From Gymnorhina tibicen (lineage: Eukaryota; Chordata; Aves; Passeriformes; Artamidae): a stretch of DNA of 64,000 nt. Positions 39,443 through 52,484 of the stretch are shown here, piece by piece (position 1 is the first letter of the stretch; each line of letters begins with the position of its first letter). The notes beneath the pieces were generated by a model. The model searched no databases, was not told the origin of the DNA, and was given only the letters and a program-made list of their open reading frames with translations. Location of the stretch: contig VXAZ01000444.1 of assembly GCA_013399875.1 (NCBI GenBank), positions 254,188 through 318,187 on the forward strand. Reading direction: 5' to 3'. The translations under genes and the position numbers were made by a program.

Positions 39443-39530
39443 TGAGATCTCAATGAGACTTAAGGCCAGATATGCCACAGGTGGAATTGGCAGAGTGTGA
39501 TTTAAGCTGTGGGATCTCATTGAAATCTCA
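39443..39530. repeat. Long imperfect hairpin
   Basis: TGAGATCTCAATGAGA at 39443-39458 is the reverse complement of TCTCATTGAAATCTCA at 39515-39530 with one mismatch. Inside, CTTAA and TTAAG and then TGCCA and TGGCA are also able to pair, so the whole 88 bases could form one interrupted stem. It could be the remains of a small inverted-repeat element or a chance structure. Confidence 0.75.
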
Positions 39531-40714
39531 AATTTGGATTAAAGCTAGATTCCCATAGGGAAACTGTGACACTGCTCAGAATTCTCAGCTAAAACACAAT
39601 TCCCTTTTTCTGTAAACAAATGCTAACAAAAATAAACTCTCTGTACCCTGTTAAACCATTTCTTAACATAAAAATAAGGAGCTGCTCGGGTAGTTTTAAA
39701 ATAAGTCAATATAAAACTCTATCCTAACCTAAGCGCTGCCTCTCCCAAAGTGCTAACAAATGGCACAGTGTTTCTTGTTTGAGGCCACATTCCCTGTTTT
39801 CCATGGTTCATACTGCAAACCTCAGCTCCAGCAGGACTGAGCTCAAGCCTCCAATCATGGGAGCCCTGGGCACCTCCCTGGGACACTCAGAGCCCTTCTG
39901 AACAGGTCGTGCCAGGGCTGCACCCACCGCAGAGCCATGCCCAGCCTGTGGGGTCTGCACTGCAGGGAGCTGCTCACACCCACCCCAGCACAGCAGGTAC
40001 TTTGCCTGTCCGCTGCTGAGACCCAGGCAGGAGCTGGGCTCAGACCCTGCAGCAGAAGAAAAGCAGATAATTTTGCATAGTTTGGCTGAGCGGTGACTCT
40101 ATGAGTCCTGGGGAGATGCCCTCTTGTGCTCCTGCTGCTCCCATTCCTGCCAGGTGTAGCACAGGCTCTCACAGGGACTCCCAACAGCTTGCCTGTCTGG
40201 GATCTCTTTGGACTTGGTTTGGTTCAAATACTTGCTGGCTGTTAACTTTGGAGCCTGAATAAGAAATAGTGCAAATACAAGCTTAAAGAATAAAAAAACC
40301 AAGCCATACCACATTACCTTCACTGAACATTCAGTTAAAGAGACAAGAATCCATAAGATGAAACCCCAGTTTTAGGGTATTTGAGATATTTGGCAAACTT
40401 GCACAAGATTCTTCACAATTGTCTTAAAGCAGTACATTTCACTTGGTACTAGATGCTTCAAATTATTTGCTGATGTGATTCTAACTAACACTGTTGTGGC
40501 TAATTGCAAATGACTTTGAAGACTAGTCATGGAACACGGGACATCTCCCTGGCGTGATGGGACAAACACTCCCTGCAGTTATGGATTCCTCAGTGCTTTT
40601 CTTATCCAAGTTTAACTCAAAATAATTTTGCTTGCATGGAATGGTGTGAATTCATCCAGGGTGGTTTTTCTGGAAGGCGAACAGACAACAGTTATTTCTG
40701 AGGGTCAAAATACC

Positions 40715-40720
40715 TTTATT
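40715..40720 (-). promoter_or_regulatory. Candidate poly(A) signal for MTNR1B
   Basis: This is the first canonical AATAAA met on the minus strand below the receptor stop codon, about 1.96 kb away. A hexamer like this occurs often by chance in AT-rich DNA, so the assignment rests only on its order and strand. Confidence 0.2.
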
Positions 40721-41499
40721 TGGCCATGCTGAGGCAGATTAAGAGGCCAAAACAGAACTTAGTTTGATTCCTATTATGGGAGGCTGGCTGCAGTGCATTT
40801 TAAAACAACAGTCATCTGAAGTGGCTGAGATGTTCAAGTTTGAAACTTCCTAAGTGCCAGGGCACCCTATAAATGCAGGCCCGTACGGCAGTGACCTTCA
40901 TCCCATGGCAGCAGCAGCAGAGACTCTCAGTCCTCTCGGAGGCAACACACCGTGCAAAGTTCCTTGGCCCACTTCAGAAAGAGGCTTAATTTCTCTCAAT
41001 TCCTCTTCCCCACAAGACTCAGCAGAAGGGACATTCAGCAGCAAGTTGGTTTCAGAAAGCAGTGCACAAATGGCTTACTATCTTCACTAAGGATTAGGCA
41101 CACAGCCTGCTCAGGCTTTGGGGAAATCCTACGTACCTCCATCTCCAGGCGCCTACAAAGTCTGGTCTCGGTGTTTCAGGGCTCAGCGCTGGGAACTAGT
41201 CCTGCTTTGACTAGAACCAAAGAGAGAAGACTGCGGTCCTTGACCAGGGGCAGGGCTGCCTACTGTCCTCGTTAGACCTGCAGGGCTCAGACCTGCCCCT
41301 CTCCCTGCTGTGCCACTCAGCACACTGGATTCAAGGCAGGCGTGCTAACCTGAAGGTAGAGTTGCACCAGGGGAGTCTTACCTGTTGATTTTATGGGATT
41401 GTTTCAAAGCAGGATCCACATATTTAAAGCCATAAAGAGATGAATTCACAATGAAGCTAAGGAAACAAAGAAGTCATCATATTTACAGACAGCTGTTGT

Positions 41500-41512
41500 C
41501 ACACACACACAC
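41500..41512. repeat. (CA)n microsatellite
   Basis: Six CA units followed by a C6 run. Confidence 0.95.
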
Positions 41513-42683
41513 CCCCCTTTCATACTCCATTAAAGAAACAGCCTTATCTTTGCCCATGTGCTTGTGTCTAATGTGATACTGGCCTCTCCAGCAGTTCATG
41601 CAATGATACAGATAGCACAGTTCAGGCTTGAACAAGAACTGATGCATAATTATGCTTAAGTAGCTTTTGTCTCCCAGTTCCATGAATTAATTACAGTTCT
41701 GTATGTGAATAAAATGGGAAAAAAATCTCCACTTTTTCTCCCGTCAGCAAATTCATGTTCTGTGATGGGCAAAAGGAGGGATTTTTGGAAAAACACTGCC
41801 TTCCCCTTCTCCCTTTGTCTGCAAGTATAAGTTACTGGAACTTAAAAGCTGCAATCTGCATTACACAGATGGGACTCTACTGTGTTCATCTTTTTTTTTG
41901 CGATGTTCATGTAGCAGTGACTTTTGAAAGATGTTTAGAATCACTGCTGGCCATGACAGGATACTGCCTAAATTAGAATCAGGCTCCAAGTATCTTCCTG
42001 CAATTAGATTATGTCATATGTCATATTCTTACTCATGGCCTGGGAAGGAGAGTGTAAGGGTACTTAATATCTGTAGATATTCAATTAAAATGAGTGCATC
42101 AGACACACACTGGTCTGGCTTCTGCCTGCCTCACATCTAGCCCAGGCTAGCTCCTAAACCTTAAGAAGAAAGAAAAAGGAAAACACACACCATGCCCATA
42201 CATACGCCTGCTGGCTAATAGAGTTACCTATCTAAAATGTAAAAAGCCATGCAATTTACACTTTGTTTGATACAGTTTGGGTTAAGTTAATGCTAGAAAA
42301 ATAGAATTCAGAGGGAGGGAAGAAAGGTTTGTGTGTAATAAATGGCAATTTTACTGTCTCTTGAAGGTTGCATTTCAAGCATAACTGCATTTCTCCATGC
42401 ACTCTGAACGCTTCCCTTTTCGGGTATTGGCATGCTTGTGGCAAAAGCAACCAAACCAATTAATTAGGCACACAGTGAAAGATGACATATGAAAAAAAAT
42501 CAGTCATTTCCATTCTGAAAATCCTTACTCAAAGCCTTGATATCGCAGCAATAAGCTAAGCATGAAAGGTTGCAGACTCCTTCCTTGCATGAGGGCAACA
42601 CCAGCTGTGCAATGCACACAGCTAGAAGGCTCTTATATATTATATATACAACTGTAATCCAGAATAAATAGTACTGTCCTGAC

Positions 42684-43552
42684 TCATAGGTGTATTTCAG
42701 CGTGGTTGTTGTTGGTTGTTATGGCTGGAGAATGCTTGCTTTTCATCCCTTCTGTCCCGCCCTTGGACACATCAATGAACAGCAGCCTGGGAGTCCACAG
42801 TGTCAGCAATATCCTTTTGTATTCCTTCCGAAAATTCTGGTTAAGAAGCCCATAGATCACAGCATTGAGGCAGCTGTTAAAATAGGCCATAAAATAGCTC
42901 AGGACAAAAAGCCATTCTGGAATGTGTGGCTGCACTTTTGAAGGATTAATTGAAACAGCAAGGCCAATAAAGTTTAATGGTCCCCAGCACACAGCAAAAA
43001 GGACAAAAACCACAAACATAGTCAAGAAGTTTCGAATGTCAGCTGCCCTGAGCTTCTGCTTGCAGTCTTGTCTCACCCGGTGTTTGACTTGAATCACCAA
43101 AATCCAGATCCGTAGGTAGCAAAATGTCACGACGGAGAGCGGGACGATGAAGTGAACCACCACTACCGTGATGGTGTAGGATGTGCTCACCGTCTGGGCA
43201 AAGGTGCAGGAGTAAATCCGGGGGTCATACTGCAAGGAGCCGACAAAGAAGTTTGGCACAATTGCCACCACCGTGAGTATCCAGGTCAGGCAGAGATAGC
43301 AGCAGGTGTTCTTCAGGTTGAAGAGCTTATCGTACCGAAGGCTATGGCAGATGTAGCAGTAGCGGTTGATTGCGATCGCCGTGATGTTGAAAATGGACCC
43401 AATGACACTTAAGCCCATCAGGAACCCACTTATCTGGCAGTGGACATTTCCCATGGTCCATCCATTGTGGAAGATGGCACTCAAGATCAGAGGGTATGGA
43501 TAAACCGCAACCACAAGGTCTGCAACAGACAAACTGACGACAAAGATGTTGC
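42684..43552 (-). CDS. MTNR1B: Melatonin receptor, last exon (MTNR1B / Mel1b, partial)
   Basis: Melatonin receptors are class A, Gi-coupled plasma-membrane receptors that lower cAMP when they bind the night-time hormone melatonin. This exon gives 288 full residues after a split glycine codon (phase 1), running from the start of TM2 to a TGA stop at 42686-42684. Counting from the first whole codon, visible marks are: the TM3 cysteine C38 and its ECL2 partner C115; NRYCYICHS at 62-70, the family's NRY in place of DRY; N100 and Q119, at the positions of the ligand-contacting Asn and Gln of human MT1/MT2; a TM5 histidine H133; CWGP at 188-191 in TM6; and NAVIY at 229-233 in TM7, the family's NAxxY. 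The frame is intact, so the gene is probably functional. MTNR1B is preferred over MTNR1A and Mel1c because the TM4, ICL3 and C-tail wording agrees with my recollection of bird Mel1b. Exon 1 is missing here. Confidence 0.9.
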
Positions 43553-43590
43553 CTACAAAAAAGAAGAGACCATGAGAGGTTAGTGTAGGT
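43553..43590 (-). promoter_or_regulatory. MTNR1B: Splice acceptor of MTNR1B intron 1
   Basis: Read on the minus strand, a pyrimidine-rich run ends in TTTTTTGTAG immediately before the exon. CACTAAC at 43585-43579 matches the branch-point consensus and puts the likely branch adenosine (43580) about 27 bases from the AG. The join falls inside a glycine codon, G|GC. Melatonin receptor genes in this family are split at this glycine, between the first and second membrane helices, which supports this acceptor. The exon therefore starts at 43552, not at the TTG at 43532, which encodes an internal leucine. Confidence 0.88.
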
Positions 43591-46500
43591 CCAGATGGAC
43601 AACTTGCAACTCAGAACTCCTCTTTAGGCCTAAGTCTTCTCATGGGCTTCACTCTACTCTCCACTCGGAATTTGAAACCCTGGAAAATAAGACTGTGCTC
43701 TACTAGTGACAGCACTGGAGAGTAACTAGGCACAATTGACCTGCATGTTCCTTATTAGGAATATACTAAACTGGAAGTGTTAACCTTAACTTGGCTATAG
43801 CTTGGGGTCAGGTACCTGTGGTCCTTTAAGTTGTGTAGGAGAGAAGGATTTTGCTCTCCTTGCTAATCAGCCAGTCTGTCTCTGACCATCATGGGCCAAA
43901 GGAGTATGGTAGGCAGGTTATGTTTTCAGTGGTTTATTCATTTCACTGACAGCAGTTGCACAGGAAAGTTCTCTTCTGTTCTTTTGCATGTAAGCAGGTA
44001 TGCATTCACCAGAATTTCTGCACCGTTCATGCTAAGGATTGGGTGTTCTTCAAGGAAGCATGGTGCAGCCAGTCTTGATGTGCTTATCTTATTTGGTATA
44101 TGTTCCTGTTCTTTTAATGTTAAATTTGTCCAGTGCAATATGGAAAGTCAGTCACTCCTTCACTGTCTGGTCCTGGGCAGAGAATGTGGTTAATAAGCTG
44201 CAGTCAGCCATCTCTGCAGAGTATGTGCTGCAGGTTGTTCATTTAGGCTCTACAACAAAGAGAGTTGAGAGTCTGCAAGTATAAAATAATTTGAGCCTTA
44301 TTGGATTGAAAATGCTGCATTGCATGGGACAACAGCTGCCAGCTCCACTGTGTGGAGCAGCCTGCAATGACCTGGGTGACCAGTGACCTCCTAACAGCAC
44401 TTACTGCTCATTTCATGAGTCTGGTGTATTTTAAGGGAGGCAAAAAGCCTTTCTATTCAGTTTCCCAGTCAGCATAGAGGACTGCATGAAGAAAAGGACC
44501 TCGAGGTCTTGTGGGAACTGGTATAACTACAGGACCAGCTATAATGTTGAGAAGGACATTTGTCAATACTCAGCATTTTGATGACCACAAAGTGTCATTT
44601 CAGCAGGAGCTCAACACTTCAGTTAGAGGACAGCACACTAGAAAAAGTAGTTGGTTTTCCTAACTCTGCAACTTTCAGGAGTATCTGCAGTGGTGGGAAG
44701 GAAAATATTACTAGACAGCGAGTATATATAGAGAGTAGAGTTATGTGTAACACATTTAAGATGTGAACACCTGTGCCCATATGTAATGCAGGCAACATCC
44801 CATCCAACTGATCACACCTGCACCTTCTCTTCAAACCCTCATATCCTGCAGTCTAGTAGAGTAGATACATATTAAAAATGCTAAAAAGAGGTATTTTTCT
44901 GTGGTATGCCTGAAAGGACACTCCTACATCTTGATTCAACCAGGTCACAGGCTTTAGCATTTGGAAAATACACCCAAGGGCTATTGGAAAGCATGGCTGC
45001 ATTGCCATTGCAGTTGGGTCATGGCTATGTTTGTGCCAACAAAAACTATCAGGACAAGTCAACAGTTCATATCAGGCCACTTCATGCTGACCGGAAAGCA
45101 GTCCAGACTGGAGAATAGCCCCTGGCAGCGTGGAGCTGAGGCAGCTGACATAAAGTGTCACTTAAAAATAAGTATTAGCAGAGGTCATGTGAAGTGCTGA
45201 AATCTTTTTAGAAAGAAATTTTACATACACAGGTTTACCACAGCACACAGCTTCTGCGTCTGCTGGGCCTCAGTGCTGCTTTCTTGCTGATTTAATAACT
45301 TACTGAAAGCCTTTTAAAATGCAGTTACTGAACCTGGTCCCCATATAATTAACTCCATTTATGCCCATTGTCAAGGGCAGAACCAACTGTGGTCAGGCTT
45401 AGGGATGCTGTAGGCACCCCAGAGAGGGAATGCTCTTCTGCAGCAAAACTTTTATTCACTCGATCAAAAATATGCACTTCAACAAAAAGAAAATGTGCCC
45501 CCTGCACCAGAATTTCCTTTTGGAAAGCTTTTCTAAAACAATTTTCAAGAGAACAAAACAGAGACAGAGAGGTATCAGCAATCCAATTTAGGAGACTTTC
45601 AGAGGATGCTGGAGACAGACTCCACTAGCTGGACCGTAACTCTCCGTCTTCACCAGACCTGTCCTACTTGGATACACATTTATACACAACCAGCCAGCAA
45701 GCAAGTCTCTGCCTTTGCTGGGCATGAAAGAGACACATTCAACATCCAGTTCCAAACCAGGCAAAGCAGAACAAAGCTGAATATTCCCTACTTAAAACAC
45801 CATGTTTATGGATTTAATCCAAAGCTTAGAAAAACCATAGAGAAAATTACTAGTCTCACTTCACTGCCAGCTGCTGGAAGAAATAAGCCATCTTTGCTGG
45901 TCTTTCTTCACCAACTTGAATAGTTGGGAGGAAGTAAAAATATAAGGCAAAAAAATCTATAGAAATAATATTCTCAGGATGGACGTTGTAGTTCGGATAC
46001 AATCCAAGAGCACAGTATTGTGTGTATTATTTTGACACCACTTCATTGCATATTGCTCCAGCAGGGAGCAAATGAGATGGTTTTATCAAGAAAAGAATAA
46101 TCTCTTCCTCCACTTGGGGAGCAAACCTGCCCTCCCCTGCTCTGTGCCTTCAGCAGTGCATTCTCATCTCTCCTATCCACCAGCAGACCTAGGGCCCAGA
46201 CAGGATGCTGGGTGCCTGAAAATACAGCCAGAAAGGTTCACAGAAACAAATCCATCTTCCAGTTTATCTGCGAATGTGCTCAACTTCATCCTTTTCTTCT
46301 GGTGAAATGAAGGTCAGACCCATAAAACAGCCATTTGCAGGTCAGTCCTGGAAATCAGTGCATTTTTAATGACTGAGTACTGTAAAGAGGGGGCACACTG
46401 CATGCCACCACAGCAGAATATGCCCTTCAAAGTGTGGGAACTGGCTACCGGCTAATTATTAAAATAGGAGTAACTTGAGTTAAACATTGCTTTAGCCTTG

Positions 46501-49358
46501 CAGTCCCTGGTTTGCTATGAGACCACCATGTGCTGAGCCCTGCACCAACAGCTTGTGTCCTTCGCTCTGTAGGAGAGGTTGGACCGTCCTTCCCAAAGAC
46601 ACTATAGAATGGGAAGCCATCTAATATGAGGCTTTTAGGGAAGGTAAAGAGCAGTCTACTGCCAATGATCTTCATTATTGTGTGTTTTTACATTTCCCAC
46701 TGTAGAAAAGGAGTCTGGCCCATAAATAATACCAGCAGGACTTTATCTCCAATTTAGATTTATTTGCTTCTGCAACACTATTTTCAGATGTATCTTTTTC
46801 TCTTTGTTGGCATGTGACTGTATTTCCTTATTAGCTTTCACATTTCCCATCCCTTTTTTAACTTCTACTTACTATAAACTGGCTCATGTGCCACTGTGCT
46901 CCATCCCCCAATTACGGAGTCATACATGAAGAGGCAGGAATGGTGGAGAAAGGCAAGTGACACAAGGATTGTGGTAAAACAGACTTGTCCACATTTTCAG
47001 AGAATTTATAAATCCTTTTACATTACAGAAGTCCAACAGAAAGCTACAGATTATAGAGGTACAATACACTGTTCACAGTGTAATCCACAACTGTTTAGGG
47101 GAAAAAACCCCAACTCCAAACAATCTGAAGCCCAGCTGCAGAGCAGATTATACGCACGTGCAAGTGATGCAAAAGGGAATTTATCCCAGAACATCTCCTG
47201 CCCTAGCACTTCTATCTTTGAGTTCCCTCTCTGCTCCCATAAATCTATTTCTGCCCACTCCAGCAGTCTGCTCCTGTACTCCAGCAGTTCCCTGGCTCTA
47301 CCTCTCATTCTGCCTGGATTATCCAACAACACAGGTTATCTGAGGACTTATTGTCAAGCCCTGGTTCTAGGAAATGTGGAAATACCTCAATGAATTCTGC
47401 AAATCAATGAACCACATACATAAAAGTCTTCACTGGCAGGCTGCCCCAACAGCACCTGACTTTCATCCAAACAGGTATCGTTCATCAGAGATTAACTGAG
47501 CATCACTGTACAAACACCAGGGTCACTGGCACTGCCTGCCTCAAGAGGCTGTTGGAAATCCCCTGGTGTCCAGGCTCCAGTTGCACAGATCCAGCCTCTC
47601 CCTACTTTTCCCACACACCAGCTGTGGGCTGTCCTTTTACAGACTGTGGCTTACGTATCCTGAACCTAGAACCCAGGTTAAAAGGTAAGGAGGGGAGAAG
47701 GAGATAAAATATTTTTCTGAAAGTTGTCACTTTTTGTACATCTCAAAATGTCCAAACCAAACACTCAAACCTCTTGTTTCTTTGTTATCCATATGAAGTT
47801 CTTTTACATTCCTTGCACAAGTATTATAGAACTACAGAACTCTTTCCTTCAGGTGAACAAGATAGAGATGCTCAACACAACCTGAAGTTAGCACTGTTAC
47901 CTGTACACCCCAGTGCTGAAACTGAGTTGTCCTGAGTGACAGGATTTGCACCAAAGAAGAGACATGGTTGTGTGGATCAACTTCTGCTCACCTGGAACAG
48001 TCCAGCTCCAACTGAGCCTGCTGTCCAGGCTGCCCCTTCCTCCTACCCTCTGAGCAGGGATTCGAGTTGCTCCCAAATAGACAGTGCCCAGCACAGCATT
48101 TTGAGGCAAACAAAACCACACACAACAGCCTCAAAGGCAGCAAGTGAGAAGCTGACCCATGAGCACAATGGCTGAGCGCCATGGGGCTCACTGCATGACC
48201 AGTCACCTTGCTGTTCCAACCTCTTCCCAGCAGTGAGATCAGACCCTGGTGTCTGTCCAATTGCTTCCAGATTAACTCACAGCTGTAGAAAAGCAGGTCT
48301 AAAAACCCGTATTGATAAAAATGTGCTGATACACAATAACAAAATGCTGAAAGTTTATTTATGCAACTGGTATGTTTGCTGTGACTTCTTACTACTATAA
48401 TTATACTATAAACCACAGCTTATAATGAAGAGAATCTTAAACTTTATGTTTGTTCATTCAGGTTTTACAAAAAAAATCAACAGATTCAGGTCTTCCAGCT
48501 AAATGGGAATTAAGACACACATCAACCTCAGAGAAATATATATAATGAGGTTCAGTAAACAATTTAACAGGCCATGACTGTAAAGCAAGCCTCTGATGAC
48601 CACTTACCATAATCTAATACTCTGTTTAACCTTCCAAAGCTTATGCTCACTGCAAAACAGAAACAAAATGTACTGTTTGCTCCAAGCAAAAAAATAAACT
48701 CATAAAGAGCTTTATTCAGCATGCAACAAGACTCTTTATTAGCTGTGATAGCCTCTTTTTCCTGTTTGTTTTTACCTGCCACTTGCTGTGTGATTGCTTG
48801 TATGTCACTAACCTCCAGCCTGCAGATGTGAAGTGTGCTCAGTTCTGCAAACTAAGTGGCAGTTCATAGGAAACACTTTCAGATCAATTTTCTTCTTTTT
48901 ATGACATAAAGATACCATTGAGTGTGTGCAATCATATTGATCATGTACTGCTGTAATTAAGTGGATGACAATGCTGTGGTGTTGGGGGATGCTGAGCCTG
49001 CAGCCCTCACTCTGACAAGCTTTTCTTATGTCACAAACTCTAAAGGGTCATTCCTAGGATAGACAATATTTACCCCATCAAAGTGCATTAAGAACCGTCC
49101 TTCTGTAGGGGAGTGTGACCCATTGCACTGCTCCTTACAAGCTCCTGGCTTCCAGGGCAGTGGGAACACCACACACAATGGCACAGGAGGAATGCCAGAG
49201 TGTTGTCATCTCTTTCTACCATTCTGATAAGCATTGATACATCTGATGTGCCCACATGACAGCCCAGTGTATACTTACCCATTTTGACAACTGAAAATGT
49301 TTGACAGGGGAGCACAAGTGAAAATCAGCGAAATTCTCACTGAGATCCAGGCAAAAGG

Positions 49359-49373
49359 AAAAAAAAAAAAAAA
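49359..49373. repeat. Poly(A) run, A15
   Basis: An uninterrupted A15 followed by GAAAAAG, inside MTNR1B intron 1. No retrocopy was recognised upstream. Confidence 0.95.
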
Positions 49374-52300
49374 GAAAAAGATTTGTTTTTCAATTCATTA
49401 ATCCATAAATTTTAATTGAGGATTTTATTTGTGTATTTAGGGAGTATGTTCAAAGAGAGAATAAACAGGAAAAGGCATTCAATTAATTATGTTATCATTA
49501 CTCTATTACGATTCAGAGGGGGATAAAGTGTGGTTTCCTGCAGTTAAACAGACAGTGCAGTTGGGCTGTCAGCTGCTCTCAAAGCCTGACTGTGCTGCAA
49601 AAAATGATACAGAGAGTAATAACAAAAAGGGCAGGAGGTATTGCCAACCCACAGCATCCTTAGGATACAAGATTAGACAATGTGGAAATATCCAATTTAA
49701 GGACATTATGAAAGTTCTAAAAAATGCGTGAAACTCCAGAATAATTTAACTCCTGAAAACAGTCCTTTGAGATCTCTCAGCACAACCACGAAGCCACAGA
49801 ACAGCAGTATGCTATGGGCTACCAACTGTTATCTGGTTTGCTGGCATCATTCCCTATGGGAAAACTGTGGGCACTCAGAGCTGCTCCCTGCCTTGTGCCA
49901 GCCCTGCAGAGCAAGGCCAAGGCAGTCCACAAAGCGAACTCTCCTCCTCCTCCGCCTTCCTGTGACCAGGCACTTAGGCATTGCTTTGGCATCACCAGCT
50001 CCATGAGCCTTCTCATCAGTACATCACTAGAGCTGTGAAAGCTGCCTTTCCCTCTGGACCTCTGAGAAAAACTTGCTTGCAGGAGGAGGAGAAAAACCTC
50101 ACAGTATTTACTGGAGAAGAAAGAACCAGCCCCCTAGAGCTTCAATTACATTTGTTATGCACCATATATTATCTTGGCTGATGGCTAAAGAATTGCTTAT
50201 ATTGTCAGGTGAAGGACTGGATTACTGGATTTTAGACTTTTAAGTCATGACCTTTTAATTGTCTTGCTGCCAGATCCCTACTTGAGCCATGCCTTCAGCC
50301 ACTCTAACTGAATGCAGCAAAGGGCAATAGTTGGCAGTGTTCACACTCCAGAGATTCAAAACTTTCATTTGGCTAAGACCAGCTGGATTCACAGCCCTAG
50401 CTGAACTCAGAAGTCTTGGAAATGGGCTGGAAATTAGAGAACAGCCCTGTTTTCGTGATTTTGTATCTTTCGTTATATCACTTACCATTACACTGGAAAC
50501 AATGTAACGGGGTGGATTTTTCTCTTGCTGTCACTCAGATGGTAGCTGGACATTCACTCTCAAATGAATAAAAGTTATTTTAATTACGTCTTCTCCTGAA
50601 CCCTTAAAAAGTGGTCAGCCCTCTTTTGGTACCAATGCAGAGCAACTTCCCCATCTTCAGAATTTCAAGTATTTTATAAAGAAAAAGATGTTTTTACACC
50701 ATCCCTGGGAAACAGTGTTTGGCAAGTTTCCCTGTTAGTACCCGTTAATCCTAACACATCCTGCTCACTTTGGGCACTCCTTCCTGAAAAGGTGATCTGA
50801 ATATAGTATAAAGAAAGGGAAAGTTATATAAAGTTGAAATTTTACCTACCTTCAACATTTTTCAAGTTTCTAAAATACCATTTAATGTTCATTTAAGTGC
50901 CTTATAATGACTTCTTCCTGTGTTTTCCTGGAAGTTCTGACCCTTCACATGAGGGAAAACCACAGTGCTGTAATTCTTACGGATTTCTAAACTTAGCTCT
51001 TGCTAGTGTGATGTTTTTCCTGGATGCAATTATGGCAACTGCATCTGCTAGTAATGGAGGAGGAGTAAGTGGTGGTCTTGATCCAGCTCCTAATAAATAC
51101 AAAAGAAGTGCTAAAAAGTGCCCCAGATTGTGTCTGGTTATGTGCCCCAGATTTCTGTCATTTCACTGTTATATCCACCAAACTCATCACCTGCAGTATC
51201 ATCAACACTGTGAGATAGTGAGCCAGTCCACACAGAATCTTGATTCCTCCCTGTATCAATTCCAAATTCTTGGACTAAAGATGGGCCTAGAAACACTGCT
51301 TGCCTTCACAGCACATCCCAGCAAGGCTGATGGAGAGTAAATGTCAGAGTCAGGAGGCCCTTGGGGCCACCCTCCAACTTGCACAGAGCAAGAGGAAGCC
51401 TCAGCACCTCTGCCAGTGCCAGGTGACCTGCAGAGCCCTGGCTGCCCCGTCTGACTCTGCAAGGACAGCATGGCTGGTGGCTACCTACTCCCTAAGGCAG
51501 CTTCTTGTGGGACACGACGTCTTTGGGAGGAGTCTACACAAAACCCCACGCAGCCGGAGGTGAGTCCAGGTACCCAAACTAGCACCTGACACCCTGGACA
51601 CCAGTGTCGTCCCCTGAATTCCAGCTGTTTACCCTCCTTTTCTGCCTGAAATCCCTGCTGAATGGCACTCTGTGATGTAAAGCAGCTGCCTCATCCACAT
51701 CCGGGCTGTGTAGGAAGCACAGGCCAGTGCCCTTATGTTTACCCTCCCACACTGGCCACATGGGCACAGGCACGAGCTCTACCAGCCCATGTTAACTCCA
51801 GGCCCATTATTTATCACCTGGTTTGCAAAGTGCTCTGAAAGAGGAAAGACTCTGTATAAACATAAATATGAATTATTGCCAGCATCCATTGAAATGACAA
51901 ACCAACATCCATCCTCTCCCAGTCCCAGCAGCTGTACCGCCACCATTTGCCATCTGTTACTATTCTAGAAAAAATCTGTCAACTCAGGCTTAATAGACTT
52001 CATAATGCTCTTTTGCTATTGGTGTTGGTCAAAGTGTGTTCCTGGAAAGGAGCTGTGTGCAAGCAACCAATTCCTAGGCAGCTGTCAGGCAGAGCGTACA
52101 ATCAGATATGAACACACAGCTCATTTTAGTGATAAAAATCTTGTCTGACTGCCCTGGAGAGCCCTGCTGAACCACCACAGCTGAGCCCAGGAGCTGTTCC
52201 TGCTCCTCCTTGCGCCTCACCAGCACAGTTTGTTGACTAAACCTTAGTGCCAGCACCCACGGACATCCACTGCAAAGGAGCAGATGCTACCCTGCCACAA

Positions 52301-52420
52301 TTAACAGCTTGTCTTGACCTCCCAGCCTTGACATCCCAGGGATGAATCTCTCTCCAGTCCCAGCTCTTCCTACTTAGTTGGTGGTAATGGGAGGTGGTCT
52401 TTTCCTTACAATTCTTTTGA

Positions 52421-52484
52421 ATTGCATATGGAAATTATGAAGCTACTAAAAAATTGCATATGGAAATGATGAAGCTACTAAAAC
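52421..52484. repeat. 32-bp tandem duplication
   Basis: Two adjacent 32-base units, each starting ATTGCATATGGAAAT, differ at two positions (16 and 32). It is a recent-looking small tandem duplication within intron 1. Confidence 0.96.

Larger units (their letters stand above)
35070..42683 (-). other. 3' flank of MTNR1B: 3' UTR then intergenic
   Basis: The stop codon lies just above this stretch, so its right end should hold the 3' UTR. On the minus strand I found no AATAAA or ATTAAA close to the stop. The nearest AATAAA I could find is at 40720-40715, about 1.96 kb downstream. An AATATA variant lies within 50 bases of the stop, in a TA-rich patch at 42632-42650, and could be a weak signal. 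The transcript end is therefore undecided. The rest has a T13 run at 36860-36872, a (CA)n run at 41500-41512 and the long imperfect hairpin at 39443-39530. No second gene was seen. Confidence 0.5.

Noticed and set aside
43530..43532. TTG at 43532 as a receptor start codon
   Set aside because: It encodes a leucine in the conserved SLSVADL stretch. The exon continues to the splice acceptor at 43553 and the true start is in a missing exon.
50897..51340. 147-codon plus-strand frame
   Set aside because: Low similarity to anything known, no domain and no initiation or splice evidence. It lies in the intron of the opposite strand.
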